Shown: positions 1 to 12,639 of the stretch, piece after piece | Position numbering within the stretch: the first letter of the stretch is position 1 | Layout of the letters: each line of letters begins with the position of its first letter | Assembly (NCBI GenBank): GCA_035048485.1 | Contig: CM068590.1 | Location: 13,624,494-13,688,493, forward strand | Origin: Pteria penguin | Lineage: Eukaryota; Mollusca; Bivalvia; Pterioida; Pteriidae | DNA length: 64,000 bases | Direction: 5' to 3' | Program-made: the position numbers and the translations under genes | The notes under the pieces: model-generated | Seen by the model: the letters and a program-made list of their open reading frames with translations, nothing else | Database searches by the model: none | What the model was told of the DNA's origin: nothing

Positions 1-130
1 AATGCATTAACAGTAAAACAGATAATGCCTGAAAATAAAATTTTGAAAAAAAAAAAAAAAAAAAAACAAAAAAAAAAAACAAAAAAAAAAAAAATCCCCT
101 CAAATACCAAGATAAATTCCAAATTACAAT

Positions 131-213
131 TGGTAGGCCCGTTAACCGGGGTTAACCATATCAATTGAGTATCGATTGATACTTGTTTTGCCCTACAGCT
201 AAGTCAGATGTCA
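131..213 (+). repeat. Penelope-like tail fragment
   Basis: The stretch resembles the region following the reverse-transcriptase fragment near 15,870-15,950: the same order of a GTAGGC block, GGTTAACCA, a CAATTGA block and CTAAGTCAG. It also ends with the CAGCT..GTCAGATGTC string seen in several other repeats of the window. Read as an isolated 3'-end fragment of a retroelement. No coding capacity. Confidence 0.4.
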
Positions 214-219
214 TTCCCT

Positions 220-2250
220 TTCCCTGTGACAGGAGAGTATCATAGAAAAATATGTTGAAATTATAATACTTAAACTGGAAACATCTATTTAAATGTGCAA
301 TCCTTTCAATTGTAAACGATTAAATTATTTATCATAGAATTCCAATAAATTTAAAACAGATTTAGGGATAAGAAACAGCAAAATACCTTAATAAACGATG
401 AAGTAATATTATAGTTATATGACAAATGAAGATAAATAGGTAAATTTAAATAAAAAATTGAAAGAAATGAATAATTGAAAACCACAATTAAAATGTAAAC
501 ATGTAACTGAAAAGCAGTAAATTGTAGCTATTAATTGAAAGCAAGTTCTTGGATAACGCTGCGTACCTTTGAACGATGTTTCTGAAACAAAACACCAAAG
601 TGTACCAAGATTAAAAGAGTATATATCTGCTTCCCGCAAGATGACCTGAACATTAACACGTATATATTTAAGTACTCTACTCATTCTGATGACAACTGCT
701 TCAGTCATTCAAACAGTAAACACACTGACTAGTTTAATTAACTTTAACTGCTAAAAATTTGGAAGAATAAGTTATGTATATGACATAACACTTATTCTGA
801 GTACGTATGTTTCGAACCATCATGAAATTTAAAATTAAGATTCGTTTTATGTCAAGGTAACAGTTAAATGAAGTTTCACCACTAGTTAGCTTAGCTAAGG
901 TTTATAGATTTAAACAAATGGCGACGGATATCGGGCAACCACCAAACAACTGATGCAAACATGTATAACTTCGTAAATGAAACAATTGTCAATATTCCTA
1001 ATATCAGGAATATAATTCATTATATGAAAACACAAAAGGCTGATGGTATCAAGTAATTTTTCCCGGATACGTCATAATGGTGTTTCAGTGAAATTTTTCG
1101 GGTTTTAACGCTATGCGCAATGTCGGTTTATGATGAAACGCTTTAAAAGTGATATATATTAAAAGTATTCTAATGTATATTTCCATCCAGCTCCTGACGA
1201 TACATTCTTTTAACAAATAGTAGTTGTCTACTACAATAGACACATTATTGTTTTTTTTTTCAGAAATAGTAAAGAATGAATGAGAAATGATGGGGCAAGT
1301 ATGTATTCAAATTCATTCCCATGACAAAAGTTCAAATTTATATCCCACAATAAAGTATAAAATATATAAAGGCACACTATAATGACAAAACAAAAATCAT
1401 GTTATATTGAAATGAAAAGGGACTACTTGACGATATAAACAATGATGAAATTTATATCAAAAATCTTTTCCTGTGCTTTTAATATCATATTATCATCAAA
1501 AGTATTCTATTTTATTTTAATCAAGTATTCAGGCCCAGATGTCATATACGAGTACATTCATTATTCATACTATTTTAAGTGGAGAAATAAACATTAGTAC
1601 GTGAAGTATTTTAGTTACGCTTCATGTGATAGAACTTATAGCAAAACATATAAAATATAACAATGTTGAATGATTAGTTTTTCAGTAAGACTGTCTTCAT
1701 TGGTTATCTAAAGTATTAATACTATTTAAACGTATGCAGATTTGTACGAACAAAGTCTGAAAAACTTACTTTCTTACTCAGTGGTCGAGTGTAACAGAAT
1801 TACAATTTACAAATATTGGTGTGAATTTATACTATAAAAAAAGGTTGGATTGTAATATAAAAAATAGAATAGATCATATTAATAATTTGCTATGCAATAG
1901 ATGAGTGATATATATACTTACATTGAATAATGAAATATCGCTGTATATAATTGTACATTTGAATTCAGTTTATAGAATTGTCATACAAGTGATATTGATA
2001 TTTTAGAAAGTGCACATGTTTTTGCTGATACCTTTGCAACATTACAGTGAATGTAATGTTTTTATTCTAAACTCACATTTAAAAGGAAAAGGCCAAAATA
2101 AAATCCTTGCATATGCTAATTTAGTACAAGCAACCTTCTCCTATCGAAACAGAATATCAAATATCAAAAACTGAGGAGTGCCTCCCTCATGCATAACGCC
2201 TTTAATAGTTTTTTGGGAGTACTTTTAGATGAGATGAGTTAGTTTAGTTA
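220..2250. other. unrecognised non-coding sequence
   Basis: AT-rich sequence with no convincing open reading frame, RNA gene or repeat end. Short open frames here look random. An A-rich block lies just upstream at 48-94. Confidence 0.5.
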
Positions 2251-2880
2251 GGAGGTAAGGTTTTTCAACAAATTGTCGGCATTCCAATGGGCACTAACTG
2301 TGCTCCGCTTCTGGCTGACATATTCCTTTATTCATACGAAGCTGAGTTCATTCAGTCTTTGCTTTCGCAAGGAAAAAAACAATTGGCTCTTGGCTTCAAT
2401 TTTATTTACAGATATATAGATGACTTGCTTTCAATTAATAATCCTTCATTCGCGGATTACCTTAGCATCATCTATCCAAGTGAACTGGAGGTCAAAGAAA
2501 CCACAGAAACTAGTAATTCTACTTCGTATGTAGATATTATGTTGTCTTTCGACATTAATGGTCAATTGAACACCTCACTCTATGACAAACGTGACGATTT
2601 CAATTTCGCTATCACAAACTTTCCTTTCATAAGTAGCAACATTCCATCATCGCCCGCATACGGCGTATTCATATCTCAGTTAATACGTTATTCCAGAGCA
2701 TGTTCAAATTACAATGACTTTGTTCTGAGGGCTAGGCGACTTTCAGTTAAGCTGCTCAACCAGGGTTATATATGTGCTAGACTAGCATCGTCACTGAGGA
2801 AGTTCTACGGTCGTTACGAGACACTTATTACTCCATATGATATCTCGTTATCCAGACTTTTAAATGATATTCTGGACTGA
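2251..2880 (+). pseudogene. reverse-transcriptase fragment (Penelope-like/related)
   Basis: The frame is open from about 2248 and encodes the C-terminal half of a reverse transcriptase. Visible motifs are a GIPMGTNCAPLLAD block (RT motif 4-like region), RYIDDLL (the catalytic YxDD loop, near residue 43 counted from the methionine at 2287), a YDKRDDFNF block, then SPAYGVFISQLIRY. The frame ends naturally with TGA at 2878-2880. The N-terminal fingers are missing, so this is a 5'-truncated copy, as expected for target-primed retrotransposition. Similar RT proteins are common in bivalve and cnidarian genomes. I place them near Penelope-like elements, but no GIY-YIG endonuclease is visible, so the family call is tentative. 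A second, more decayed relative lies at 14,985-16,070. Confidence 0.75.
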
Positions 2881-2914
2881 GACCGATTCCGATCACTTTA
2901 CACAGATTTGACTC

Positions 2915-3095
2915 CTTCTATACTAGAAGGTTACCTACTTCGACTTCTCCATATATAGATACATATGGAATTCACACGATTTGACTCTTTCTACGGGGTA
3001 TATGTGACGGGTGTTGCTAGCAAGCAGGAGATGCTCACTCTCCCCGGGCACCTGATCTCACTCCACCACAGGGGTTCACATATGCTCTTCAAGTA
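2915..3095 (+). repeat. 3' tail of the RT element with conserved module
   Basis: This non-coding tail follows the RT stop codon. It contains a roughly 70-bp block at 3006-3075 reading GACGGGTGTTGC...GCAGGAGATGCTCACTC...GGGCACCTGATCTCAC. The same tail occurs in reverse orientation at about 40,923-41,080, including the CATATATGGA and ACTAGAAGGT landmarks, which shows it belongs to one repeat family. Confidence 0.65.
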
Positions 3096-3558
3096 GACAT
3101 ATTTTGTTATTTTCCATTTGTTTTTCATTTTCACTGATTTTGTATGTCCTATGGTTTCATGATTTTTGGACTATCCATCATCTTTACATTGCTCAAATAT
3201 TCACACTTTGGATTTTCACAGTTTCTGTCTTTACAATAATTGAGGAGACAGTAGGTGTAAAAATGTGCATATGGTACACCAAACTAATATATGTATACAT
3301 CTCTTTATATTTTAATACTATAGTAAATAAACCCAGACAGTACTAAATCTGGGGAACCAAGACAGTTTTTATCATTATCCATCGCAAGACTTTGGTCTTC
3401 AGCGCTAAAAGAAAATTTAACTTTTAATATTTGTAGATGGCTGCTATGGTGGCAATATTGGATCACATGGCAATATTTTAGTCACATACATTGTGTTAGT
3501 TCCTGAGGCTGTTCTAAACTTAGTTGTTAGTACATCTGTACTAAACCAAAATATATAC

Positions 3559-3667
<109 letters not shown>

Positions 3668-4265
3668 TTAATAGTTAATTACATATCATGAGTATATCAT
3701 TCTTGTAAAAAAAGGGTAAATCCCGATGTAAAATGTTCAAGATTGGTGCTATTGTTTTCATATTGGATAACATAATACCATTTTGCATGTAAGTCTGTCA
3801 GGTATCATAAGTTCATCATCCCTTAAAATGGGACCATAGTTGCTTTGAAAATGAAAGAAAAAAAAAAAAAATCATCGAGTTCTAAGATCTTAAGATGGCT
3901 GACATAGATAGCAAATTGTATCCAGAAGAGTGTCCAATAACAAGGAACAAGGATTGTATAGGAAAAATAAGAGGTATCCAAAGGTTTGTTTAATTTAAAC
4001 TGACAATTTTGATGTATTTGATAAGTAGAGTTTTGGAAGGGACACAGCGGTGTACTTCCGGCTTTTGAATAACGCCACTTGTGAAGGGACACATGCAAGG
4101 CACAGAAACATGAAGTGAAAATTTCGCCGTCTATTATTTAGAGGACATTTACTTCACATTTTTCTTCTTATTATTAATTTTGAATAATAATGAATTTCTA
4201 CTTACATTAAGAAGTTACTGAATAGTTTTTAGACAAATACAAACACTTTCTTTTATTAAATTATC

Positions 4266-4295
4266 ACCACCACCACCATCATCATCATCATCATT

Positions 4296-4360
<65 letters not shown>

Positions 4361-4395
4361 TGTTGTTCTTGTTGTTATTATTATTATTATTATTC
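4266..4395. repeat. CAC/CAT/ATT trinucleotide microsatellite
   Basis: A compound trinucleotide tract. Its apparent Asn/Asp-rich translation on the minus strand is an artefact. The homologous tract in unit 2 lies at 9025-9130. Confidence 0.9.
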
Positions 4396-5394
4396 CTAAG
4401 GTTAAGCAACTGATGACATAAGAAAATGATTAGTGATGATATTCATTAAAATTTAAGATTAGAAAGTAATGTATGAATCGCAGTCCTCCTCCACTCAGTC
4501 CAGTCTCTTCTCCCACTCATTACCTCACTCAACATAACACATCATACATGCATTGAATATCTAGCTGCACCACAGATGACACACAGATCTATATGTTCAT
4601 TTACAGGCATTTCTGAATTATACATAATTTAAGTCTGAATTAATCAAACTAACAAATAATGTACTCAGTATTATCAGATATCAATATGACAAGCATCCCT
4701 TTCTGTGCCGCTGCATTTAAAAGCAGGATATGTGTATGATAATTAAAATTTCTGTTTGAGATCAACAATGACATTATTTATATCCATAGATGCCTGATTT
4801 ATCGGACAGAAATTCAGATGTATGTACTTAGACACACCTAACCAGAGAAAGGAGTTTTACAAACTTCTCCATAATGCTGATGATAAAGCTATGAAACTGG
4901 ATCGTTCAAAGAAATCTATAACATATACTCTCTCATTCATTGATAGAACATTTAGAAATATTCTGATAGTAAAAAGATGCAAATCTGATAGAATCTCTGT
5001 GCAGATGTTGTATAAGCCCAGCGGGTAAAATAACAGTAGTGAATCTATACTACTACCCAATTTAACCCCTTTGTTTATTAGTTTACCAAATCTAAATATT
5101 AACCAAATAAAACAAAAAATTAAATTTTATTTATTTTACAATGATTAAGAAACAAGTTAACAACTTACGTAAATGGTTTAAAACATATTACATAGATTCC
5201 TATGAAAATTTTATGATAGCTAGGAATTGACTTGGAAAAGATTATTCTAAATGTGGGTTACACATGATCTGTGTTACACAGTGCAAGATTTTTCATCATT
5301 GCTGTGTTAGTCATGCCGATCGTTTGGGAGAGAATGGTGTAAGGTATATGATGGTTATAGTTGTCTAGATGTTTCCTTCTCTATCTTATTAAAA

Positions 5395-5667
5395 GCCGGC
5401 GTGGCCTAGTGGTATCGCGCTGGACTCCTAATCGGGAGGCCGGGGTTCGATTCCCGCTCTGGCCATGCCTGTGTCCTGTCTTTCGGATGAGACAGTAAAA
5501 ACCGAAGCCCCGTGTCGTGGTATGCATGGCACGTTAAAGATCCCTCACTGCTTCGGGTGGGTGCGTTTGCAAAGGTCAAAATTTGTATGCCCCGCATTAG
5601 GCAGCAGCCGTCAACATATACATGAAATATTCGTGGTGTGACGTTAAACAAAAATCAATCAATCAAT
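5395..5667 (+). mobile_element. V-domain tRNA-SINE (RUDI-like), copy A
   Basis: The element starts with a tRNA-like head that has a box A (TGGCCTAGTGGT) and a perfect box B (GGTTCGATTCC at 5453-5463). A V-domain-like body follows (CTTTCGGATGAGACAG, AAACCGA, GGCACGTTAAAGATCCCTC), and the tail ends in repeated AATC. The anticodon-loop position reads CTCCTAA, resembling a tRNA-Arg(CCT) origin. It is flanked by a perfect direct repeat CTTATTAAAA (5385-5394 and 5668-5677), the target-site duplication. RUDI-type V-SINEs are known to be widespread in molluscs. It is transcribed by RNA polymerase III if active. It has no protein, and the open frame across it is spurious. Confidence 0.85.
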
Positions 5668-6056
5668 CTTATTAAAACGCGACTTGTACTTCCCTCCTCT
5701 ATGATACAGGTAAAAGATTTTACAACTGCCGATTCGTGGCTATCTCAGGATAACCTTTAATTATCTACGTCCTCCATTCTGTAGCCAATGAAAGCCATTG
5801 AAGTGAATACTTTTGGACCAATGAAATAGATCGTTTCAAACATTTTTCGAAAAAAGGACACAAACAATGAAGTCAAAATGCCATAAATCCTTTATGGCGT
5901 CCGCGGTGATGATGTAAGGGGCACCGCCATCTTCAATTAGATTCTTTACATATTATCATTCGAAAGTGATCGGGTGGTACAATACCCCCTAAAGTCATTG
6001 GTATGCAAATAACACCGAAAGATCTCTAGCACTCATTCGGATTTGCTGTGCTGAAA

Positions 6057-6346
6057 GGTCATCCTGAGATGACCTCGAGTTGGCAGTTATAAGATCTTGT
6101 ACATGGAAAAAATCGTAGAACAGCAAAGTACAATTCGCGTTTTCTAAATAAAATAAGCTTGTTTCCTTCCAAGTCGAACAAATGACGTACGAAAATGTGA
6201 GGTGAAATTTAACATTAATTATTTCTGGAACAGTATTATAGACGATGCTCATTGAACACATTTTTATGTTATATTTCAGACCACTCTATAAGGATTTCCA
6301 TGTACAAGATCTTATAACTGCCAACTCGAGATCATCTTAGGATGAC
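6057..6346. repeat. inverted repeat / fold-back pair
   Basis: A roughly 50-bp arm at 6057-6107 (GGTCATCCTGAGATGACCTC...) is matched in inverse orientation at 6298-6346, with about 190 bp between. A third, degraded direct relative lies at about 5710-5755. In duplication unit 2 the left arm is kept (about 11,168-11,217) but the right arm is gone, replaced by a short unrelated join near 11,408. Confidence 0.6.
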
Positions 6347-6439
6347 TGCACTTGCCTGGTGTATGCCTTCATTATTTAGTGTTATGCAGCAAAGAGATCC
6401 AAAAGAGTAAGTAGTATTTTACGTGTAAATGTGTTCCCT

Positions 6440-8395
6440 GGAAAAATAATATATTCCCGCCTTTCGATCGTAGAGAGTATAGCGGGAATTATTTTTCTTC
6501 GAGATATGCAAATTGTATAGAGAGTTTAGTCACGTGACTGTGGTCACTCGTGTGAGAACACTGGTCATTCTAGGCCCATGCGCCAACCTGAACACACGTT
6601 CTATGCCGGTGTAGGATTGAATTTGGACCCCATTGAATTTAGACCCACGTTGAATTATGACCCGGGTCAATATTCCACGTTGAATAATGACCCGGGTCAT
6701 TATTCAATGTTAAATTATGACCCGGGGTCATGATACAACGTTGAATTTGGACCTGTCGGCGGATTTTTTATCCGTGGAATTTTGACTCAAATTGCTGTCA
6801 AAATTCAACAGCGTGATCAAAATTCAACGGCCAAGGCGGGTCATAATTCAACGAAAAATCCATTGAATATGGACCCGGGGTCAATATTCAATGAGGGGGG
6901 GGGGGTCAAAATTCTATCTTGTGGTTTGGATTTATCCATCATCTTTACATTACACCGGCATGACATCGGAAGAAAATTCTAACATCACACGTACACTCCA
7001 AAGCGGTACCTCGCCTCAACAAGAGGTTAGAGTTTCTGTCAATAATTCCATGAGGGGTATACAAGACTTACTTTCTAGTAATTAGCGGCTTTTGAGGCAA
7101 ATTTTGCAGACAGACAACGGATAATTAATGCACAAAACACGACCAAGATAGAGGGCCTTGGATTATACTTTGAAGATGAAAGGCAATGAGGCACAGCTTA
7201 AGCATAGTATTACAGTCATGGACAAGCTGGGAATTGCAGATAACCGTTTACAAAAGTCAGTTCCTGAAATACGGAGGCCAGACAGAGTATCAAACAATAT
7301 GAGACTCATCAGTTAGCAGAGGACGGCTATGATGAAAAAAATTTACAAAGCTGAGGCTAGGGTGGAGTGGTTAAGACAGGAAGAAAAGAAAAAGAAGAAG
7401 ATCTTTACATTTTAGATGTCTTGAATAAAGGTTACAAGATACCACTCTAAGAAATACCATCATTCACATTAACTCACTCACAGTTGCTTTTAACAGAGGG
7501 GTAAGGTACGTCCTGTGCTTGAGTGTAGACATATAACTTTTCACATATATAAGTTGAATTCAGTTTATAAGATTCAGTAGCTAGTTCCGTGTTTGAGAAA
7601 GGGGGCTATGTTTTTACATTTGATCTTAAATCAGCTTATTTTACTTTGTCTTTAACGTGTTGCCATTTGGAGTAAAAGGTGCAGCACATATATTTACTAA
7701 GGTAATGCGAGCAGTGGTGATTATTATGTATTTAAATGACACTATGCAAGTAAGTAGTTAGATGCCTTGGGCTTTCTCATTACTGACGATAAGAACTCAT
7801 GGAAGCCCTCTCAGAATGCAACCTGATTAAGCTTACTGTGGAATGTTAATACAGGTGACTTGAAGGTCATTCAAGTTCGAATCGATCGCTTACTAAGTAG
7901 TTTAAATATTTTGATAGCAAAGTTGAGTACCGGTTCAGATGCGTTAGTGAGTGTTCGAAGTTTAGCGTCTGTTGTTGGTCGAATCATATCTATGCATACA
8001 GCTTTTTGATAGGTAGTCAGGATGAGAACGATATATATTTTTATGTGCATAAACACCAAAAAACCAGTTGCAATGCCCCTGTAATTGTTGACATACATGT
8101 ACATGCATTTGTCAAAATAACTGTTTACTCTTGAATGGTCAGAAATTTGAATGTATAAAAGGTGAAACATGTAGTTCAGAAACTATAATATTCATTGATG
8201 CATCACACACAGAATATGGAGGGTGTCTAGAAGATACAACAGGTAGCGAAGTAATAGGTACATGGTCGTCATGAGAGTCTCTTGAAAGCTCTACATGGAA
8301 TTTTTGGCAGTAGCAAATTTAATTTGCAACATATTGCCATGGATATCGTGTCTCATCACGAATATTTGGATACCTAGAGCTTTAAATCAGAGAGT
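6440..8395 (+). pseudogene. DIRS-like retrotransposon remnant, duplicated 5' part
   Basis: This is a copy of the 5' repeat (6440-6605), Gag-like ORF1 and RT/RNase H pieces of the DIRS element described at 11,521-16,347. The RT loop has decayed from YLDD to YLND at about 7730. The copy stops in RNase H at the SR motif, where the TA-rich duplication junction begins. Many stops and indels are present and the tyrosine recombinase is absent. It arose by tandem duplication and not by an independent insertion, because its flanks are duplicated too. Confidence 0.75.
6610..6954. mobile_element. 345-bp fold-back MITE with CCGG target duplication
   Basis: The element is present in duplication unit 1 and absent from unit 2, where the site reads TTGCCGGTATGACATC (around 11,691-11,700). 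Its ends are TGTA...TACA and it is flanked by CCGG on both sides (6606-6609 and 6955-6958). The left half carries repeated GTTGAAT-TATGACCCGGG units. The right half carries the same units inverted (GGGTCATAATTCAAC), so a single strand could fold on itself. It has no coding capacity. Superfamily unknown. Confidence 0.8.
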
Positions 8396-9024
8396 TGATT
8401 TACTGAGTCGCATATATATATATGTATATGTTCTATCATTATTAGTTAATTACATATCATGAGTATATCATTCCTGTAAAAAAGGGGAAATCCCGATGTA
8501 AAATGTTCAAGATTGGTGCTATTGTTTTCATATTGGATAACATAGTACCATTTGTCCTGTAAGTCTGTCAGGTATCATAAGTTTATCATCCCTTAAAGTG
8601 GGACCATAGTTGCTTTGAAAATGAAAGAAAAAATCATCGAGTTCTAAGATCTTAAGATAGCTGACATAGATAGCAAATTGTATCCAGGAGAGCGTCCAAT
8701 AACAAGGAACAAGGATTGTATAGGGAAAATAAGAGGTATTCAGAGGAATAGTTTGTTTAATTTTAAAATTACAATTTTGATATATTTGATAAGTGGAGTT
8801 TTGGAAGGGACACAGGTGTTTACTTCCAGTCTATGAATAACGCCTGAAGGGGTAAGTGCAAGGCACAGAAACATGAAGTGAAAATTTCGCCGTCTATTAT
8901 TTAGAGGTCATTTATTTCACATTTTTCTTCTTATTATTAATTTTGAATAATAATGAATTTCTACTTACATTAAGAAGTTACTGAATAGTTTTTAGACAAA
9001 TACAAACACTTTCTTTTATTAAAT

Positions 9025-9131
<107 letters not shown>

Positions 9132-10511
9132 TTAAGGTTAAGCAACTGATTACATAAGAAAATGATTATTGATGATATTCATTAAAATTTAACATTAGAA
9201 AGTACGGAATAAACCTCAGTCCTCCTCCACTCAGTCCAGTCTCTTCTCCCACTCATTACCTCACTCAACATATCACATCATACATGCATTGAATATCTAG
9301 CCGCACCACAGATGATACACAGATCTATATGTTCATTTACAGGCATTTCTGAATTATACATAATTTAAGTCTGAATTAATCAAACTAACAAATAATGTAC
9401 TCGGTATCATCAAATGGCAATATGACAAGCATCCCTTTCTGTGCCGCTGCATTTAAAAGCAGGATATGTGTATGATAATTAAAATTTCTGTTTGAGATCA
9501 ACAATGACATTATCTATATCCATAGATGCCTGATTCATCGGACAGAAATTCAGATGTATGTACTGAGACACACCACCTAACCAGTGAAAGGTTTTAGGTG
9601 TCTCGTCTGACCTGAAAAGACGACTTCTTGGTCAGGATCCAAAACTTTACCTTACCAATTGTGTTGCGCCAATTCAGAGTCTGATAAAGACCGATCTACA
9701 TTTAAACTTTCGTAAATGAATATAATTTGATAAAAGAGCTCCATTGGCAGTGGCAGAAGGGAGGTGACCCCTGTAATAGCCCCTTTCTCTTTTTTGAAGG
9801 TGAATTCACAAACAAGTCTACTTTTATTTACTTGCGAAGGATTCCATTCACAGAGGGGTTGATATAGGAAACATTCCCCTAGAAAAGGAAGTAGAGGTGA
9901 TAGAGCATAGAGTAGGTGATAGAAAGAGAATATGATATGAAAATAAAGAATACAAACGTCTCCAGTATGCTGATGATAAAGCTATGAAACTGAATCGTTC
10001 AAAGAAATCTATAACATATACTCTCTCATTCATTGATAGAACATTTAAAAATATTCTGATAGTAAAAAGATGCAAATATGATAAAATCTCTGTGCAGACG
10101 TTGTTTAAGTCCAGCGGGTAAAATAACAGTAGTGAATCTATACTACTACCCAATTTAACCCCTTTGTTCATTAGTTTATCCAATCTAAATATTAACCAAA
10201 TAAAACAAAAATTTAAATTTTATTTATTTTACAACGATTAAGAAACAAGTTAACAACTTACATAAATGGTTTAAAATAGTGATACAAGACAATTAGAAAA
10301 CATATTATATAGATTCCTATGAAAATTTTATGATAGCTAGGAATTGACTTGGAAAAGATTATTCTAAAAGGGGGTTACACATAATCTGTGTTACACAGTG
10401 CAAGATTTTTCATCATTGCTGTGGTAGTCACACCGATCGTTTGGGAGAGAATGGTGTAAGGTATATGATGGTTATAGATGTCTAGATGTTTGCTTCTCTA
10501 TCTTATTAAAA

Positions 10512-10794
10512 GCCAGCGTGGCCTAGTGGTATCGCGCTGGACTCCTAATCGGGAGGCCGGGGTTCGATTCCCGCTCTGGCCATGCCTGTGTCCTGTCTTT
10601 CGGATGAGACAGTAAAAACCGAGGCCCCTTGTCGTGGTATGCATGGCACGTTAAAGATCCCTCACTACTTCGGGTGGGTCCGTTTGCAAAGGTCAAAATT
10701 TGTATGCCCCGCATCAGGCAGATGCCCTAACCATATACGTGAAATATTCGTGGTGTGACGTTAAACAAAAATCAATGAATCAATCAATCTCAAT
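10512..10794 (+). mobile_element. V-domain tRNA-SINE (RUDI-like), copy B
   Basis: Duplicated counterpart of copy A with the same tRNA head, V-domain body and AATC tail, and the same target duplication CTTATTAAAA (10,502-10,511 and 10,795-10,804). Because both units share the insertion and its target repeat, the SINE was in place before the tandem duplication. Confidence 0.85.
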
Positions 10795-11699
10795 CTTATT
10801 AAAACGCGACTTGTACTTCCTTCCTCTTTGATACAGGTAAAAGATTTTACAACTGCCGATTCGAGCCTATCTCAGGATAACCTTTAACTTATCTACGTCC
10901 TCCATTCTGTAGCCAATGAAAGCCATTGAAGTGGATACTTTTGGACCAATGAAATAGATCGTTTCAAACATTTGTCGAAAAAAGGACACAAACAATGAAG
11001 TCAAAAGGCCATAAATCCTTTATGGCGTCCGCGGTGATGATGTAAAGGGCACCGCCATCTTCAATTAGATTCTTTACATATTATCATTCGAAAGTGATCG
11101 GGTGGTACAATACCCCCTAAAGTCATTGGTATGCAAAATAGCACTCATTCGGATTTGCTGTGATGAAAGGTCATTCTAAGATGATCTCGAGTCGGCAGTT
11201 ATACGATCTTGTACATGGAAAGAATCGTAGAACAGCAAAGAACAAGTCGCGTTTTCTAAATAAGATAAGCTTGTTTCCTTCTAAGTCGAACAAATGACGT
11301 AAGAAAATGTGAGGTGAAATTTAACATTATTTATTTCTGGAACAGTAACATAGACGATGCTCATTGAACACATTTTTATGTTATATTGAAGACCACTCTA
11401 TAAGGATTTCACTTATACAGTGACTGCACTTGCCTGGTGTATGCCTTCATTATTTAGTCTTATGCAGCAAAGGGATCCAAAAGAGTAAGTAGTATTTTAC
11501 GTGTAAATGTGTTCCCTGGAATAATAATATATTCCCGCGTTTCGATCGTAGAGAGTATAGCGGGAATTATTTTTCTTCGAGATATGGAAATTGTATAGAG
11601 AGTTTAGTCACGTGACTGTGGTCACTCGTGTAAGTGCACTGGTCATTCTAGGTCCGTGCGCCAACCTGAACACACGTTCTTTGCCGGTATGACATCCGA

Positions 11700-12610
11700 A
11701 AAAAATTCTAATATCACACGTCCACTCCAAAGCAGTACCTCGCTTCAACAAGGGGTTAGAGTTTCAGTCAATGATTCCATGAGCGGTTTAAAAGACTTAC
11801 TTTCTAGTAAATTAGCGGCTTTTTGAGGCAAATTTTGCAGACAGACAACGGCTAATTAATGCACAAAACACGACCAAGATAGAGGGCCTTGGATTATACT
11901 TTGAAGAGGAAAAACAATGAGGCACAGCTTAAGCACAGTGTTACAGTCATGCTGAGAATTGCAGATAATCCTTTACAAAAGTCAGTTCCTGAAATACGAA
12001 GGCGAGACAGTATCAAAGAATGTATGGTGCTTCTTTGTCATAGACAAAAACGCATAACATTAGCAGACAATTCTTAGTTTGGTTGGAAATTAGTTGAACA
12101 ATATAAGACTCATCAGTTAGCAAAGGACAGCTATGATGAAAAAAAGATTTACAAAGCTGAGGCTAGGGCGGATTGGTTAAGACAGGAAGAAAAGAAAAAG
12201 AAGCCTCGTTATAGTCTTAGATACGATCCTTACACCGTACAGCAAACACCTATTCATCAGACCGTTTCGATTGTCAAATCTAGTACAGCAACTTTTGGAC
12301 TGAAACCACGGTTATGTTTTGCCTGTGGAAAATCGGGACAGTGACGAGGTGCCCCTGAATGTGAAGCTACGCGACAGAAATTTAAGTTAAGTAATGATTT
12401 TTTGAATCCTGTAGTTAGCCCTGTAGATAAATTACGTTCTTGTAGTGATAAATGTGCCCGAATCGGGGCTGATGTTTACATTTTAGATGTCTTGAATAAA
12501 GGTTACAAGATACCATTCTATGAAATACCATCATTCACATTAATTCATCCACAGTTGCTTTTAACAGAGGGGATAAGGTACGTCCTGTGCTTGAGTGTAG
12601 ACATATAACT
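11700..12610 (+). pseudogene. DIRS ORF1 (Gag-like) remnant with CCHC-type knuckle
   Basis: Frames read MTSEKNSNITRPLQSSTSLQ, then a KLVEQYKTHQLAKDSYDEK block rich in charged residues, then CFACGKSGQ-stop-RGAPEC at about 12,319-12,365. The last resembles a CX2CX4HX4C zinc knuckle whose histidine position is lost to a stop codon. Family knowledge: DIRS ORF1 proteins are nucleic-acid-binding Gag-like proteins. Several internal stops and frame changes make it non-functional. A parallel copy lies at about 6965-7500 in unit 1. Confidence 0.6.
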
Positions 12611-12639
12611 TTTCACATATATTATGTGAATTCAGTTTA

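Noticed and set aside
2251..3095. Hammerhead ribozyme search in the RT-element tail
   Set aside because: Penelope-like elements often carry hammerhead motifs, but no CTGATGA...GAAA core with supporting stems was visible here.
4215..4409. Asn/Asp/Gly-rich open frame on the minus strand
   Set aside because: Trinucleotide microsatellite; the homologous tract in the other unit differs in length and frame.
4822..5028. Open frame with ADDKAMKLDRSKK, similar at about 9960-10,125
   Set aside because: Conserved only because the region is tandemly duplicated; the differences are mostly amino-acid changing, and no family is recognised.
5395..5465. tRNA gene call on the SINE head (also 10,512, 34,013, 28,248)
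   Set aside because: Box A and B are present but the anticodon stem does not pair properly, there is no clean acceptor stem, and a SINE body and tail follow.
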